Assembly: GCF_031432425.1 (NCBI RefSeq)
Contig: NZ_JAVKPH010000008.1
Location: 1-64,000, forward strand
DNA from: Ruixingdingia sedimenti
GTDB lineage: Bacteria > Pseudomonadota > Alphaproteobacteria > Rhodobacterales > Rhodobacteraceae
Length of the DNA stretch: 64,000 bases
Direction: 5' to 3'
The notes under the pieces: generated by a model
Databases searched by the model: none
The model's input: only the letters and a program-made list of their open reading frames with translations
What the model was told of the DNA's origin: nothing
Made by a program: the position numbers and the translations under genes
Part shown: positions 25,559 to 33,222 of the stretch, one piece after another
Position numbering within the stretch: position 1 is the stretch's first letter
Layout: every line of letters starts with the position of its first letter

Positions 25559-26415
25559 CGGGGGCGGCGGCGGTCCTGCCGGCGGCAGAGGCGTCTGCGG
25601 CGGGCCCTGCGCGGATCGCGGGGGTGACGCGATGGCGCGACGGCGCGGAAGGCTTCGGCGGGATTTCCGGCCTGTGGCTGGGCCCGGGGGGTGCGGCGCT
25701 GGCGCTTGGCGACCGGGGCGTGCTGTTCACAGCCGAGGTGACGCGCGACGCGACCGGCCGCATCGCCGCCCTGCGCACCACCGGCGCCCATCCCCTGCGC
25801 GGGCCCTCCGGCGCCGTGCTGCCGGAATTGCAACGCGATGCCGAAGGGCTGGCCGTCGCCCCCGATGGCCGCATCTTCGTGTCGTTCGAGGGGCGCGGCG
25901 GCGGGCGGATCCTGTCCTACGCCCACCCCGGCGCCCCCGCCCGCCGCGTGCCCGGGCCGCCGGAATTCGCCGGCCTTTCCGGCAACGCGGGGCTGGAATC
26001 GCTGGCGATCGACCCCCACGGCCGCCTGCATGCCCTGCCCGAAAAGGACGGGCCCGAGGGCTTTCGGCTCTGGGCCCAGACCGATACCGATACCGGCTGG
26101 ACCGTCCGCACCCGCATTCCCCCAAGCGGCGGCTTTCGCGCGGTGGCGACGGATTTCGGGCCGGACGGGCGGTTCTACCTGCTGGAACGCCGCTTCAGCC
26201 TGCCGCTGCGGTTCGCCAGCCGCCTGCGCCGGTTCACCCTGCCCGACCCGGAAGGCGAGGTCCTGTGGCAAAGCCCGCCGGGGCGGTTCGACAACCTCGA
26301 AGGGCTGGCGATCACCCGCGACGGGGCCGGGCGGTTGCGCGCCGCCATGGTGTCGGACGACAACCTGATGCCCTTCCAGCGCACCGAAGTGGTGGAATGC
26401 CTGCTGCCCGGCTGA
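25531..26415 (+). CDS. Phytase-esterase-like beta-propeller protein, Tat-exported
   Basis: This 294-residue protein starts with a Tat-like signal (MRRRTFLALAGAAAVLPA). The rest fits the esterase-like-activity-of-phytase family (PF13449): FGGISGLWLGPGGAALALGD, RDAEGLAVAPDGRIFVSFE, GLESLAIDPHGRLHALPE and FDNLEGLAITRD. The repeated acidic blocks with glutamate (DAEG, LESL, NLEG) probably bind calcium in a beta-propeller. The substrate is unknown and true phytase activity is doubtful. It begins within the 3' end of mepA. Confidence 0.8.
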   Translation: MRRRTFLALAGAAAVLPAAEASAAGPARIAGVTRWRDGAEGFGGISGLWLGPGGAALALGDRGVLFTAEVTRDATGRIAALRTTGAHPLRGPSGAVLPELQRDAEGLAVAPDGRIFVSFEGRGGGRILSYAHPGAPARRVPGPPEFAGLSGNAGLESLAIDPHGRLHALPEKDGPEGFRLWAQTDTDTGWTVRTRIPPSGGFRAVATDFGPDGRFYLLERRFSLPLRFASRLRRFTLPDPEGEVLWQSPPGRFDNLEGLAITRDGAGRLRAAMVSDDNLMPFQRTEVVECLLPG

Positions 26416-26513
26416 CGCGCCCCCTTGATCCGTGCGGCGGGCAGGAGTAACAGCGCGGCGTCCCCGGGATACGGGGGCCAAGTCTCCGCCACCTTGTCAA
26501 AACGGAACCTGAC

Positions 26514-27137
26514 ATGAACCGACTTCTTTTCGCCGGCATGGCCGGTATGGCCGCCGTCGTCGTCGCCTCGAACATCCTCGTGCAGTTCCGCCTGGGCGAC
26601 TGGCTGACCTGGGGCGCGCTGACCTATCCCTTCGCCTTTCTCGTCACCGACCTGATCAACCGCCTGCACGGCGCCGCCGCCGCGCGGCGCGTGGTGCTGG
26701 TGGGCTTTGCCGTGGGCATCGCCTGTTCGCTGATCGGCACCCGGATCACCGGCGACTTCGGCCCGCTGGTCACATTGCGCATCGCCATCGGATCGGGCGT
26801 CGCCTTTCTGACGGCGCAGATGCTGGACGTGGCGGTGTTCGACCGCCTGCGCGCCCGCACCTGGTGGCAGGCCCCCTTCGTGTCGAGCCTGATCGGATCG
26901 GCGCTGGATACGGTGCTGTTCTTCGGCATCGCCTTTTCCGCCGCGCTGACCTTCATCGAGCCCGCCAATGACGTGACCTGGGCGGCAGAGGTGCTGCCGA
27001 TGCTGGGGATCGGCCCCATGGCGCCGCTGTGGGTGTCGCTCGCCGTGGCCGACTGGCTGGTGAAACTGGCGCTGGCGTTGGTCGCGCTGCTGCCGTTTCG
27101 CCTGATTGTGAGGCAGATCACGGCAGGGCTTGCGTGA
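26514..27137 (+). CDS. Queuosine precursor transporter (YhhQ family)
   Basis: This 207-residue integral membrane protein has about six hydrophobic segments. The marker blocks of YhhQ/COG1738 are present: ASNILVQF near the N-terminus, LTYPFAFLVTDLINRLHG, and FVSSLIGSALDTVLFFGIAF. E. coli YhhQ takes up queuine precursors (preQ0/preQ1) for tRNA modification. I looked at the 98 bases upstream for a preQ1 riboswitch and saw none of the known types. The gene is on its own transcript or follows the mepA set after a 98-base gap. Confidence 0.88.
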   Translation: MNRLLFAGMAGMAAVVVASNILVQFRLGDWLTWGALTYPFAFLVTDLINRLHGAAAARRVVLVGFAVGIACSLIGTRITGDFGPLVTLRIAIGSGVAFLTAQMLDVAVFDRLRARTWWQAPFVSSLIGSALDTVLFFGIAFSAALTFIEPANDVTWAAEVLPMLGIGPMAPLWVSLAVADWLVKLALALVALLPFRLIVRQITAGLA

Positions 27138-27143
27138 TTTCCT

Positions 27144-27172
27144 TTGACAACCACCAAATCTGTGTCAGCCTG
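27144..27172 (+). promoter_or_regulatory. Likely sigma-70 promoter of the small RNA locus
   Basis: A perfect TTGACA stands at 27144-27149 immediately behind the stop of the queuosine transporter gene, in a short AT-rich stretch. The -10 region 16-18 bases on (around CAGCCTG) is weak, which is common in this group of bacteria. It would start transcription just before the structured RNA at 27180-27385. Confidence 0.5.
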
Positions 27173-27207
27173 CACCCATCGGCAACGCAATGAAAGGAGG
27201 TGGTCCA

Positions 27208-27264
27208 GTGTCTAGAGTGATATTGGAGAGAGGTGTCGGGACAGTCAGGGGGGCCGAGGCCTGA
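27208..27264 (+). CDS. 18-codon leader-type small ORF
   Basis: From the GTG at 27208 the reading gives MSRVILERGVGTVRGAEA and then TGA. GGAGG lies 7 bases before the start, an ideal distance, within an unusually long match to the 16S 3' end. An in-frame ATG at 27190 would add six residues (MKGGGP) but would place the ribosome-binding sequence inside the coding part. The ORF runs into the 5' arm of the 9-bp stem, so ribosomes translating it would open both that stem and the long-range helix. It may be a regulatory leader peptide or a real small protein. Confidence 0.45.
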   Translation: MSRVILERGVGTVRGAEA

Positions 27265-27347
27265 GGGCAACCCCAAGGGTTCAGAGCCCTGACTGGGAAC
27301 CGGAGGACCGCTTTCTGGCCCTAACCGGACCATCTCCGTAGATCTCG

Positions 27348-27380
27348 GAAGGGCTGCGCGACGTGCAGCCCTTCTTCGTT
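27348..27380 (+). terminator. Intrinsic terminator of the small RNA locus
   Basis: GAAGGGCTGC (27348-27357) pairs perfectly with 27365-27374 across a 7-base loop and is followed by TTCGTT, a partial U-tract. It ends the structured RNA 59 bases before the arfB start codon, so arfB is either read through or has its own promoter. Confidence 0.7.
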
Positions 27381-27438
27381 GCAACCCCTGACGTTCGGGC
27401 CCCTTCCGCCGCCCGCGGCAAAAGGCTAGCCTGCGCCC

Positions 27439-27861
27439 ATGCTGCGCATCACCGACACCCTGTCCATCGCCGAATGGGAGCTTGTAGAAAGCTTCACCCG
27501 GTCGCAGGGGCCGGGCGGGCAGAACGTCAACAAGGTGGAAACCGCGGTCGAACTGCGGTTCGAGGCAGAACGATCCCCCCATCTGACCCCCGCCGTGAAG
27601 GCGCGGCTGAAACGGCTGGCCGGGCGGCGCTGGACGCAGGACGGCGCCATCGTGATCCGGGCAGAGGAAACCCGCAGCCAGGCGCGCAACCGCGATCTGG
27701 CGCGCGAACGGCTGGCCGAACTGATCCGCGCCGCGCTGGTGGCGCCGAAACGCCGGATCGCCACCCGTCCCACGCTGGCCAGCCAGCGCCGCCGCGTCGC
27801 CGCCAAGGTGCAGCGGGGCGAGGTCAAGGCCCTGCGCGGCAAGGTCGAGGACGACGACTGA
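27439..27861 (+). CDS. arfB: Alternative ribosome-rescue factor ArfB (peptidyl-tRNA hydrolase, YaeJ/ICT1 family)
   Basis: This 140-residue protein has the catalytic GGQ motif in SQGPGGQNVNKVETAVELRF, as in class I release factors but without codon-recognition domains. The basic C-terminal tail (APKRRIATRPTLASQRRRVA, ending AKVQRGEVKALRGKVEDDD) fits the part that enters the empty mRNA channel of stalled ribosomes. It frees peptides from non-stop complexes. The gene lies directly downstream of the small RNA locus that shows complementarity to 16S rRNA, a suggestive but unproven link. It converges on the thiolase gene. Confidence 0.92.
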   Translation: MLRITDTLSIAEWELVESFTRSQGPGGQNVNKVETAVELRFEAERSPHLTPAVKARLKRLAGRRWTQDGAIVIRAEETRSQARNRDLARERLAELIRAALVAPKRRIATRPTLASQRRRVAAKVQRGEVKALRGKVEDDD

Positions 27862-27888
27862 CCGGCCCGCCGCCCCCGTCTGGCGATG

Positions 27889-29064
27889 TCACACCCGCTC
27901 GATCGCCAGCGCGATGCCCTGACCGCCGCCGATGCACATGGTGATCAGCGCGCGGCTGCCCCCGATCCGTTCCAGTTCGTACATCGCCTTGACGGTGATG
28001 ATCGCCCCCGTGGCCCCCACCGGATGGCCAAGCGCGATGGCGCCGCCGTTCGGGTTCACCTTCGCCGGGTCGAGGCCCAGATCGTCGCTGACCGCCAGCG
28101 CCTGCGCGGCGAAAGCCTCGTTCGATTCGATCACGTCGAAATCGGCGAGTTTCAGCCCCGTGCGCGCCAGAAGGTTCTTGACCGCCGGGATCGGGCCGAG
28201 ACCCATCACCCGCGGGTCCACCCCGGCATGGGCATAGCCGAGGATCCGCGCGCGCGGTTGCAGCCCGGCCTTCGCCGCCGCATCCGCCCGCGCCAGAACC
28301 AGCGCCGCCGCGCCGTCGTTGATGCCGCTGGCATTGCCCGCGGTCACGGTGCCGCCCTTCTGGAACACGGGCTTGAGACCGGCCAGCGCCTCGGCGCTGG
28401 TGGCCTTGGGATGTTCGTCCACCTTGAATTCCACGGTGCCCTTGCGGCCGGCGATTTCCACCGGGACGATCTGGCTTTCGAACCGTCCTTCCGCGATGGC
28501 GCGCGCCGCGCGGGTCTGGCTTTCCAGCGCGAAGGCGTCCTGCGCCTCTCGGCTGATGGAACACTGGGCGGCCACGTTTTCCGCCGTCACTCCCATATGC
28601 CCGGTGCCGAAGGGGCAGGACAGCGTGGCCGTCAGCATGTCGACCGCCTTGGTGTCGCCCATCTTCTGGCCCCACCGCGCGGTCGGCAGCAGATAGGGCG
28701 CGCGGCTCATCACCTCTGCCCCGCCCGCCAGCGCGAAATCGGCATCCCCCAGCATCAGCGCCTGCGCCGCCGACACGATCGCCTGCGCGCCCGACCCGCA
28801 CAGCCGGTTGACGTTCATCGCCGGCACCGCATCCGGGATACCCGCCTGGATCGCGGCGACGCGGCTGAGGTACATGTCGCGCGGTTCGGTCGCCACCACG
28901 GTGCCGAACACCACATGGCCGATCTGGCCGGGCTCGATGCCCGCGCGTTCCAGTGCGGCCTTGGCGGGCACCGTCGCCAGATCCACCGGCGGAACCGAGG
29001 CCAGCGCCCCCCCGAAGGTGCCGATGGCGGTACGCGCGCCGGACAGGATGACGATCTCGGACAT
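27889..29064 (-). CDS. Acetyl-CoA C-acetyltransferase (beta-ketothiolase)
   Basis: This 391-residue thiolase has the acyl-enzyme cysteine in NVNRLCGSGAQAI, the second active cysteine in ITMCIGGGQGIALAIER, and the histidine in GGAIALGHPVGATGA. Length and motifs fit degradative or biosynthetic thiolases (AtoB, PhaA, BktB type). It condenses two acetyl-CoA or cleaves beta-ketoacyl-CoA in the cytoplasm. It is a single gene, convergent with arfB and divergent from pstS, so its pathway is not fixed by its neighbours; polyhydroxybutyrate or fatty acid metabolism are both possible. Confidence 0.9.
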   Translation of the reverse strand: MSEIVILSGARTAIGTFGGALASVPPVDLATVPAKAALERAGIEPGQIGHVVFGTVVATEPRDMYLSRVAAIQAGIPDAVPAMNVNRLCGSGAQAIVSAAQALMLGDADFALAGGAEVMSRAPYLLPTARWGQKMGDTKAVDMLTATLSCPFGTGHMGVTAENVAAQCSISREAQDAFALESQTRAARAIAEGRFESQIVPVEIAGRKGTVEFKVDEHPKATSAEALAGLKPVFQKGGTVTAGNASGINDGAAALVLARADAAAKAGLQPRARILGYAHAGVDPRVMGLGPIPAVKNLLARTGLKLADFDVIESNEAFAAQALAVSDDLGLDPAKVNPNGGAIALGHPVGATGAIITVKAMYELERIGGSRALITMCIGGGQGIALAIERV

Positions 29065-29163
29065 TGTGTTTCCTCCGGGGTTGGATGTGTCGGGCCTTTT
29101 GTCCGCCGCCGCCCCCTGCGCGTCAATCGGGGAATATGCCGCGGCGCAGCGGAAGGCGGTGCA

Positions 29164-29203
29164 TTGTCATTCACATGTTACATTGATGTAGCACTACCGT
29201 CAT
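29164..29203 (+). promoter_or_regulatory. PhoB box with four 11-bp-spaced half-sites upstream of pstS
   Basis: TTGTCAT (29164), ATGTTAC (29175), ATGTAGC (29186) and CCGTCAT (29197) begin exactly 11 bases apart, with AT-rich spacers between them. PhoB dimers bind direct repeats of the form CTGTCAT with 11-bp spacing, so this is two pho boxes in tandem. The segment lies 70-110 bases before the pstS start and about 100 bases before the divergent thiolase gene. It predicts phosphate-starvation control of pstSCAB-phoU-phoB, including autoregulation of phoB. Confidence 0.75.
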
Positions 29204-29273
29204 GCGCGCTTGTTAGAGCGGCTGCCGAGGCCCACACCCACACCCGGGCCCTGACCAGATACAGGAGTGATCC

Positions 29274-30326
29274 ATGTCCCTCGTGAAACTGACCGCCTCG
29301 GCGCTGGCCATTGCCGCGGTGTCGGCAACCGCCGCCGCGGCGCGCGACAATATCCAGTCGGCGGGTTCCTCGACCGTGCTGCCCTATGCCACCATCGTGG
29401 CCGAGGCTTTCGGCGAAAACTTCGACTTCCCCACCCCGGTGGTGGAATCGGGCGGCTCGGGCGCCGGGCGCAAGAAGATGTGCGAAGGCGTGGGCGAAAA
29501 CACGGTGGACATCGCCAATTCGTCCTCGCGCATCACCCAGTCGGACATCGACCTGTGCGCCCAAAACGGCGTGACCGAGATCATGGAAGTCCGCTTCGGC
29601 TATGACGGCATCGTCTTTGCCAGCGACATCAACGGGCCGGAATTCGCCTTCACCCCCGCCGACTGGTTCGGCGCGCTGGCCGCGAACGTGGCGAAAGACG
29701 GCGCCATCGCCGCCAATACCGCGAAAACCTGGGCCGACGTGAACCCCGCCCTGCCGGCGCAGGACATCCTGGCCTTCATCCCCGGCACCAAGCACGGCAC
29801 CCGCGAAGTGTTCGACGTGAAGGTGATCGAGGAAGGCTGCAAGGACAGCGGCGCCTATGACCTGTTCCTGGCGGCGGCAGAGGGCGACGACAAGGCGAAG
29901 AAATCCGCCGCGGTGAAATCCTGCCTGCAACTGCGCACGGACGGCGTCTCGGTCGACATCGACGGCGACTATACCGAAACGCTGGCGCGGATCGAGGCGA
30001 ACAAGAACGGCATCGGCGTGTTCGGCCTGTCGTTCTACCAGAACAACACCGACAAGCTGCGCGTCGCCACCATCGACGGCGTGATGCCCTCGGTCGAGGC
30101 GGTGGCCTCGGGCGACTATCCGGTGTCGCGGCCGCTCTACTTCTACGTCAAGAAGGCGCATCTGGGCGTGATCCCGGGCCTGAAGGAATATATCGAGTTC
30201 TTCGTGTCCGACGACATGGCCGGGCCGGAAGGCCCGCTGGCGGCCTATGGGCTGGTGTCGGACCCGGAACTGGCGGCGACCCAGCAAATGGTTGCCGACG
30301 AGACCCCGATGGGGCCGCTGAACTGA
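29274..30326 (+). CDS. pstS: Phosphate ABC transporter substrate-binding protein PstS
   Basis: This 350-residue protein has a signal peptide (LVKLTASALAIAAVSATAAAA). The PstS/SphX-type core shows phosphate-binding loops IQSAGSSTVLPY and ESGGSGAGRKKMCEG, then DIANSSSRI. It captures phosphate in the periplasm for PstC and PstA. It is the first gene of the operon, behind the PhoB box and followed by a hairpin that would favour its own message. ATG at 29274 has ACAGGAG upstream. Confidence 0.92.
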   Translation: MSLVKLTASALAIAAVSATAAAARDNIQSAGSSTVLPYATIVAEAFGENFDFPTPVVESGGSGAGRKKMCEGVGENTVDIANSSSRITQSDIDLCAQNGVTEIMEVRFGYDGIVFASDINGPEFAFTPADWFGALAANVAKDGAIAANTAKTWADVNPALPAQDILAFIPGTKHGTREVFDVKVIEEGCKDSGAYDLFLAAAEGDDKAKKSAAVKSCLQLRTDGVSVDIDGDYTETLARIEANKNGIGVFGLSFYQNNTDKLRVATIDGVMPSVEAVASGDYPVSRPLYFYVKKAHLGVIPGLKEYIEFFVSDDMAGPEGPLAAYGLVSDPELAATQQMVADETPMGPLN

Positions 30327-30331
30327 TCGAC

Positions 30332-30354
30332 GGGGGCGCCCTTGCGGCGCCCCT
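30332..30354 (+). terminator. Attenuator hairpin between pstS and pstC
   Basis: GGGGCGCC (30333-30340) pairs with GGCGCCCC (30346-30353) across a CTTGC loop, followed by TTCCCCTTT. It would end most transcripts after pstS, so the receptor is made in excess over the membrane parts, a usual layout for binding-protein transporters. Confidence 0.65.
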
Positions 30355-30384
30355 TCCCCTTTCGCCCCACCACATGGATCGCAG

Positions 30385-31845
30385 ATGAGTGCCGGGCTGA
30401 TCATTCTTGTCTTGCTGGGCCTTGGCGCGCTCGGCTTCTTCTTGGGGCGGCGGCGGTCGCTGGCGGCGGCGGGGGGCGATTCGCGCCGCCTGCATTCGTT
30501 GCCGCGCTACCATGGCCAGTCGGCGCTGCTGTTCACCGTGGTGCCGGCGCTGCTGCTGATGTTCGCCTGGCTGCTGGTGCAGCCGCTGCTGGTGGATGCG
30601 CGGGTGTCGGCGGGGCTGGCGCAGGCGGATCTGCCGCCGGGGGCGTCGCAGACGCTGCTGATGGCCGATGTGCGGCGGGTGTCGGACGGCATCGGCCGGG
30701 TCGTCGCCGCGGGCCGGATGACGGAAACGCAGGTGGGCGCCCTGAACGCCGGGCAGACCGACGTGCGCGCCCTGCTGGCGCAGGTGGGCGTGGCGCTTGG
30801 CGCCGAGGTCCGCCCCGAGGTGTTCGAGGCCGCCAAGGACCATCGCGCCCTGTCGCAAACCGGCCGCAACGCGATGACCGTCGCGGTTCTGGCGCTGGCG
30901 CTGGCGGGGCTTGCCGTGTCGCTGAGCCGGATCCGGGCCGACTATCGCGCCCGCAACGTCTATGAACGGTTCGTGATGGCCCTGCTGGTTCTGGCCTCGC
31001 TGGTGGCGGTGCTGACCACGGTGGGGATCGTGCTGTCGCTGGTGTTCGAGACGCTGAACTTCTTCGAACGCTATCCGGCGCTGGATTTCTTCTTCGGCAC
31101 GGTCTGGAACCCGCAGTTCCGCGGCGGGTCGGATCTGGGCATCCTGCCGCTGCTGTGGGGGACGCTGTACATCTCTTTCATCGCGCTGCTGGTGGCGGTG
31201 CCCATCGGCCTCATGGCCGCGATCTATCTTTCGGAATATGCCTCGCGCCGCGTGCGCACCGTCGCCAAGCCGCTGATCGAGATCCTCGCGGGCATCCCCA
31301 CCATCGTCTACGGCCTTTTCGCGCTGGTGACGGTGGGGCCGATGCTGCGGGACTGGTTCGCGCAGCCGTTGGGACTGGGGAACAGTTCGTCCTCGGTGAT
31401 GACGGCGGGGATCGTGATGGGGATCATGATCATCCCCTTCGTCTCGTCCCTGTCGGACGACATCATCAACGCCGTGCCGCAGTCGCTGCGCGACGGCTCG
31501 CTCGGCCTCGGCGCCACGCCGTCGGAAACGATCCGGCAGGTGGTGTTGCCCGCGGCGCTGCCCGGCGTGGTGGGGGCGATCCTGCTGGCCGCGAGCCGCG
31601 CCATCGGGGAAACCATGATCGTCGTCATGGGCGCGGGGGCGGCGGCCAAGCTCGACCTCAACCCGTTCGAGGCGATGACCACCGTTACCGTCAAGATCGT
31701 CAGCCAGCTGACCGGGGACACCGAATTCGCATCCGCCGAAACGCTGGTGGCCTTCGCGCTCGGCCTGACGCTGTTCGTGATCACACTGGGGCTCAACGTG
31801 CTCGCGCTGTATATCGTGCGCAAATACCGGGAGCAGTACGAATGA
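30385..31845 (+). CDS. pstC: Phosphate ABC transporter permease PstC
   Basis: This 486-residue inner-membrane protein has an N-terminal extension with an early membrane pair and a soluble part (about residues 70-150). The ABC permease domain contains the coupling loop EYASRRVRTVAKPLIEILAG and the EAA-like motif QSLRDGSLGLGATPSETIRQV. It forms the phosphate channel with PstA, whose start overlaps its stop (ATGA). The extended form is usual in alphaproteobacteria. Confidence 0.92.
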   Translation: MSAGLIILVLLGLGALGFFLGRRRSLAAAGGDSRRLHSLPRYHGQSALLFTVVPALLLMFAWLLVQPLLVDARVSAGLAQADLPPGASQTLLMADVRRVSDGIGRVVAAGRMTETQVGALNAGQTDVRALLAQVGVALGAEVRPEVFEAAKDHRALSQTGRNAMTVAVLALALAGLAVSLSRIRADYRARNVYERFVMALLVLASLVAVLTTVGIVLSLVFETLNFFERYPALDFFFGTVWNPQFRGGSDLGILPLLWGTLYISFIALLVAVPIGLMAAIYLSEYASRRVRTVAKPLIEILAGIPTIVYGLFALVTVGPMLRDWFAQPLGLGNSSSSVMTAGIVMGIMIIPFVSSLSDDIINAVPQSLRDGSLGLGATPSETIRQVVLPAALPGVVGAILLAASRAIGETMIVVMGAGAAAKLDLNPFEAMTTVTVKIVSQLTGDTEFASAETLVAFALGLTLFVITLGLNVLALYIVRKYREQYE

Positions 31846-33212
31846 CCGACGCAACCGGCACCCCCGCCGCGGCCGCCGCCGCCCCCATGCCCGCGCCGGC
31901 GCGCAAGTCGCTGCTGGTTCCCGACCCGCGCGTGCGCCGCCGCAACGCCGCCGAGGCGCGGTTCCGCATCTATGGCCTGATCGCGGTCGGCCTGTCGCTG
32001 GCGGCGCTGGCGGCGCTGCTGATCTCGATCCTTTCCGGCGGTCTGCCCGCCTTCCGCCAGACCTATCTGAGCTTTCCGGTGGAACTGGCCGAAGCGCGGC
32101 TGGACAAATCCGGCACCCGCGACCGGGCGGAGTTGCAGAAAGCCACCACGCTGACCTATGGCAACCTGCTGGCCGATGCGCTGCGCAAGGCGATCGCCGA
32201 CCGCGGTATCGCCACCGACGGGCTGTCCGACAAGGATGTCGCGGGCCTGCTGTCGGCAGAGGCGGCGGCGCAACTGCGCAACCGCGTGCTGGCCGACCCC
32301 GCGCTGATCGGCAGGACCATCGAGGTTTCGGTTCTGGCCCATGGCCGGGTCGACGGCTATTTCAAGGGCCGGGTGACGATGGACTCGGCCGAGCGCGTGT
32401 CGAACATCAAGCCCGGACAACTGGTGCTGGCCGACCGGCTGGCGGCGGCGGGGATGTTGGGGCTGCGCTTCAACGCCGCCTTCATCACCGCGCCCGACGC
32501 TTCCGACCAGCGGCCGGAGGCCGCGGGGCTTGGCGTGGCGATCCTGGGGTCGCTTTACATGATGCTGGTGGTGCTGGTGCTGGCGCTGCCGCTTGGCGTC
32601 GCGGCCTCGATCTATCTGGAGGAATTCGCGCCCAGAAACCGGCTGACCGACCTGATCGAGGTGAACATCGCCAACCTTGCCGCGGTCCCCTCGATCGTGT
32701 TCGGGATCCTGGGCCTTGCGATCTTCATCAACTTCGCCGGGTTGCCGCAATCGGCGCCCATCGTCGGCGGGCTGGTGCTGACGCTGATGACGCTGCCGAC
32801 CATCATCATCTCGACCCGCGCCGCGCTCAAGGCGGTGCCGCCGTCGATCCGCGATGCGGCGCTCGGCATCGGGGCGTCCAAACTGCAATCGGTGTTCCAC
32901 CATGTGCTGCCGCTGGCTGCGCCCGGCATCCTGACCGGGGTCATCATCGGGCTGGCGCAGGCGCTTGGCGAAACCGCGCCGCTGTTGCTGATCGGGATGG
33001 TGGCCTTTGTGCGCGACTATCCCGCCGCCCCGCCGGAGGGGCTGTTCGATCCCGCCTCGGCCCTGCCGGTGCAGGTCTACAACTGGACGCAGCGCGGCGA
33101 TCCGGGCTTTTTCGAACGCGCCTCGGGTGCGATCATCGTGCTGCTGCTGTTCCTGCTCGTGCTGAACGCGGTGGCGATCATCCTGCGCCGTCGCTTTGAA
33201 CGCCGCTGGTAG
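31842..33212 (+). CDS. pstA: Phosphate ABC transporter permease PstA
   Basis: This 456-residue protein starts with a soluble Ala/Pro-rich segment of about 50 residues and a first membrane helix (YGLIAVGLSLAALAALLISI). A large periplasmic insertion (about residues 70-210) comes before the permease domain with EEFAPRNRLTDLIEVNIANL and the coupling motif PSIRDAALGIGASKLQSVF. It pairs with PstC and is driven by PstB. Its start overlaps the pstC stop by 4 bases. Confidence 0.92.
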   Translation: MTDATGTPAAAAAAPMPAPARKSLLVPDPRVRRRNAAEARFRIYGLIAVGLSLAALAALLISILSGGLPAFRQTYLSFPVELAEARLDKSGTRDRAELQKATTLTYGNLLADALRKAIADRGIATDGLSDKDVAGLLSAEAAAQLRNRVLADPALIGRTIEVSVLAHGRVDGYFKGRVTMDSAERVSNIKPGQLVLADRLAAAGMLGLRFNAAFITAPDASDQRPEAAGLGVAILGSLYMMLVVLVLALPLGVAASIYLEEFAPRNRLTDLIEVNIANLAAVPSIVFGILGLAIFINFAGLPQSAPIVGGLVLTLMTLPTIIISTRAALKAVPPSIRDAALGIGASKLQSVFHHVLPLAAPGILTGVIIGLAQALGETAPLLLIGMVAFVRDYPAAPPEGLFDPASALPVQVYNWTQRGDPGFFERASGAIIVLLLFLLVLNAVAIILRRRFERRW

Positions 33213-33222
33213 AGGTGCCGAA

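Larger units (their letters stand above)
27180..27385 (+). ncRNA. Candidate structured regulatory RNA with extended 16S-complementary sequence and self-masking helix
   Basis: No long gene fits here, but the sequence is highly organised. Bases 27193-27208 (AAAGGAGGTGGTCCAG) can pair with all 16 bases of CUGGAUCACCUCCUUU, the usual end of 16S rRNA, with one G-U pair. Inside the same RNA 27196-27206 also pairs with GGACCATCTCC at 27327-27337 (11 bp, one G-U). The enclosed part has a perfect 9-bp stem (27242-27250 with 27287-27295). A terminator closes the locus at 27348-27374. An 18-codon ORF starts at 27208. This is the outline of an RNA that can switch between ribosome binding and self-masking. 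I do not recognise it as a named family. Confidence 0.55.

Noticed and set aside
26416..26513. preQ1 riboswitch before the YhhQ-type transporter
   Set aside because: I did not find the short A-rich tail and hairpin of class I or the features of the other preQ1 classes; only weak hairpins are present.
27180..27385. tmRNA, SRP RNA or 6S RNA as identity of the structured locus
   Set aside because: The conserved parts of those RNAs (tag-peptide resume region, SRP GGAA tetraloop domain, large 6S bubble) are not present.
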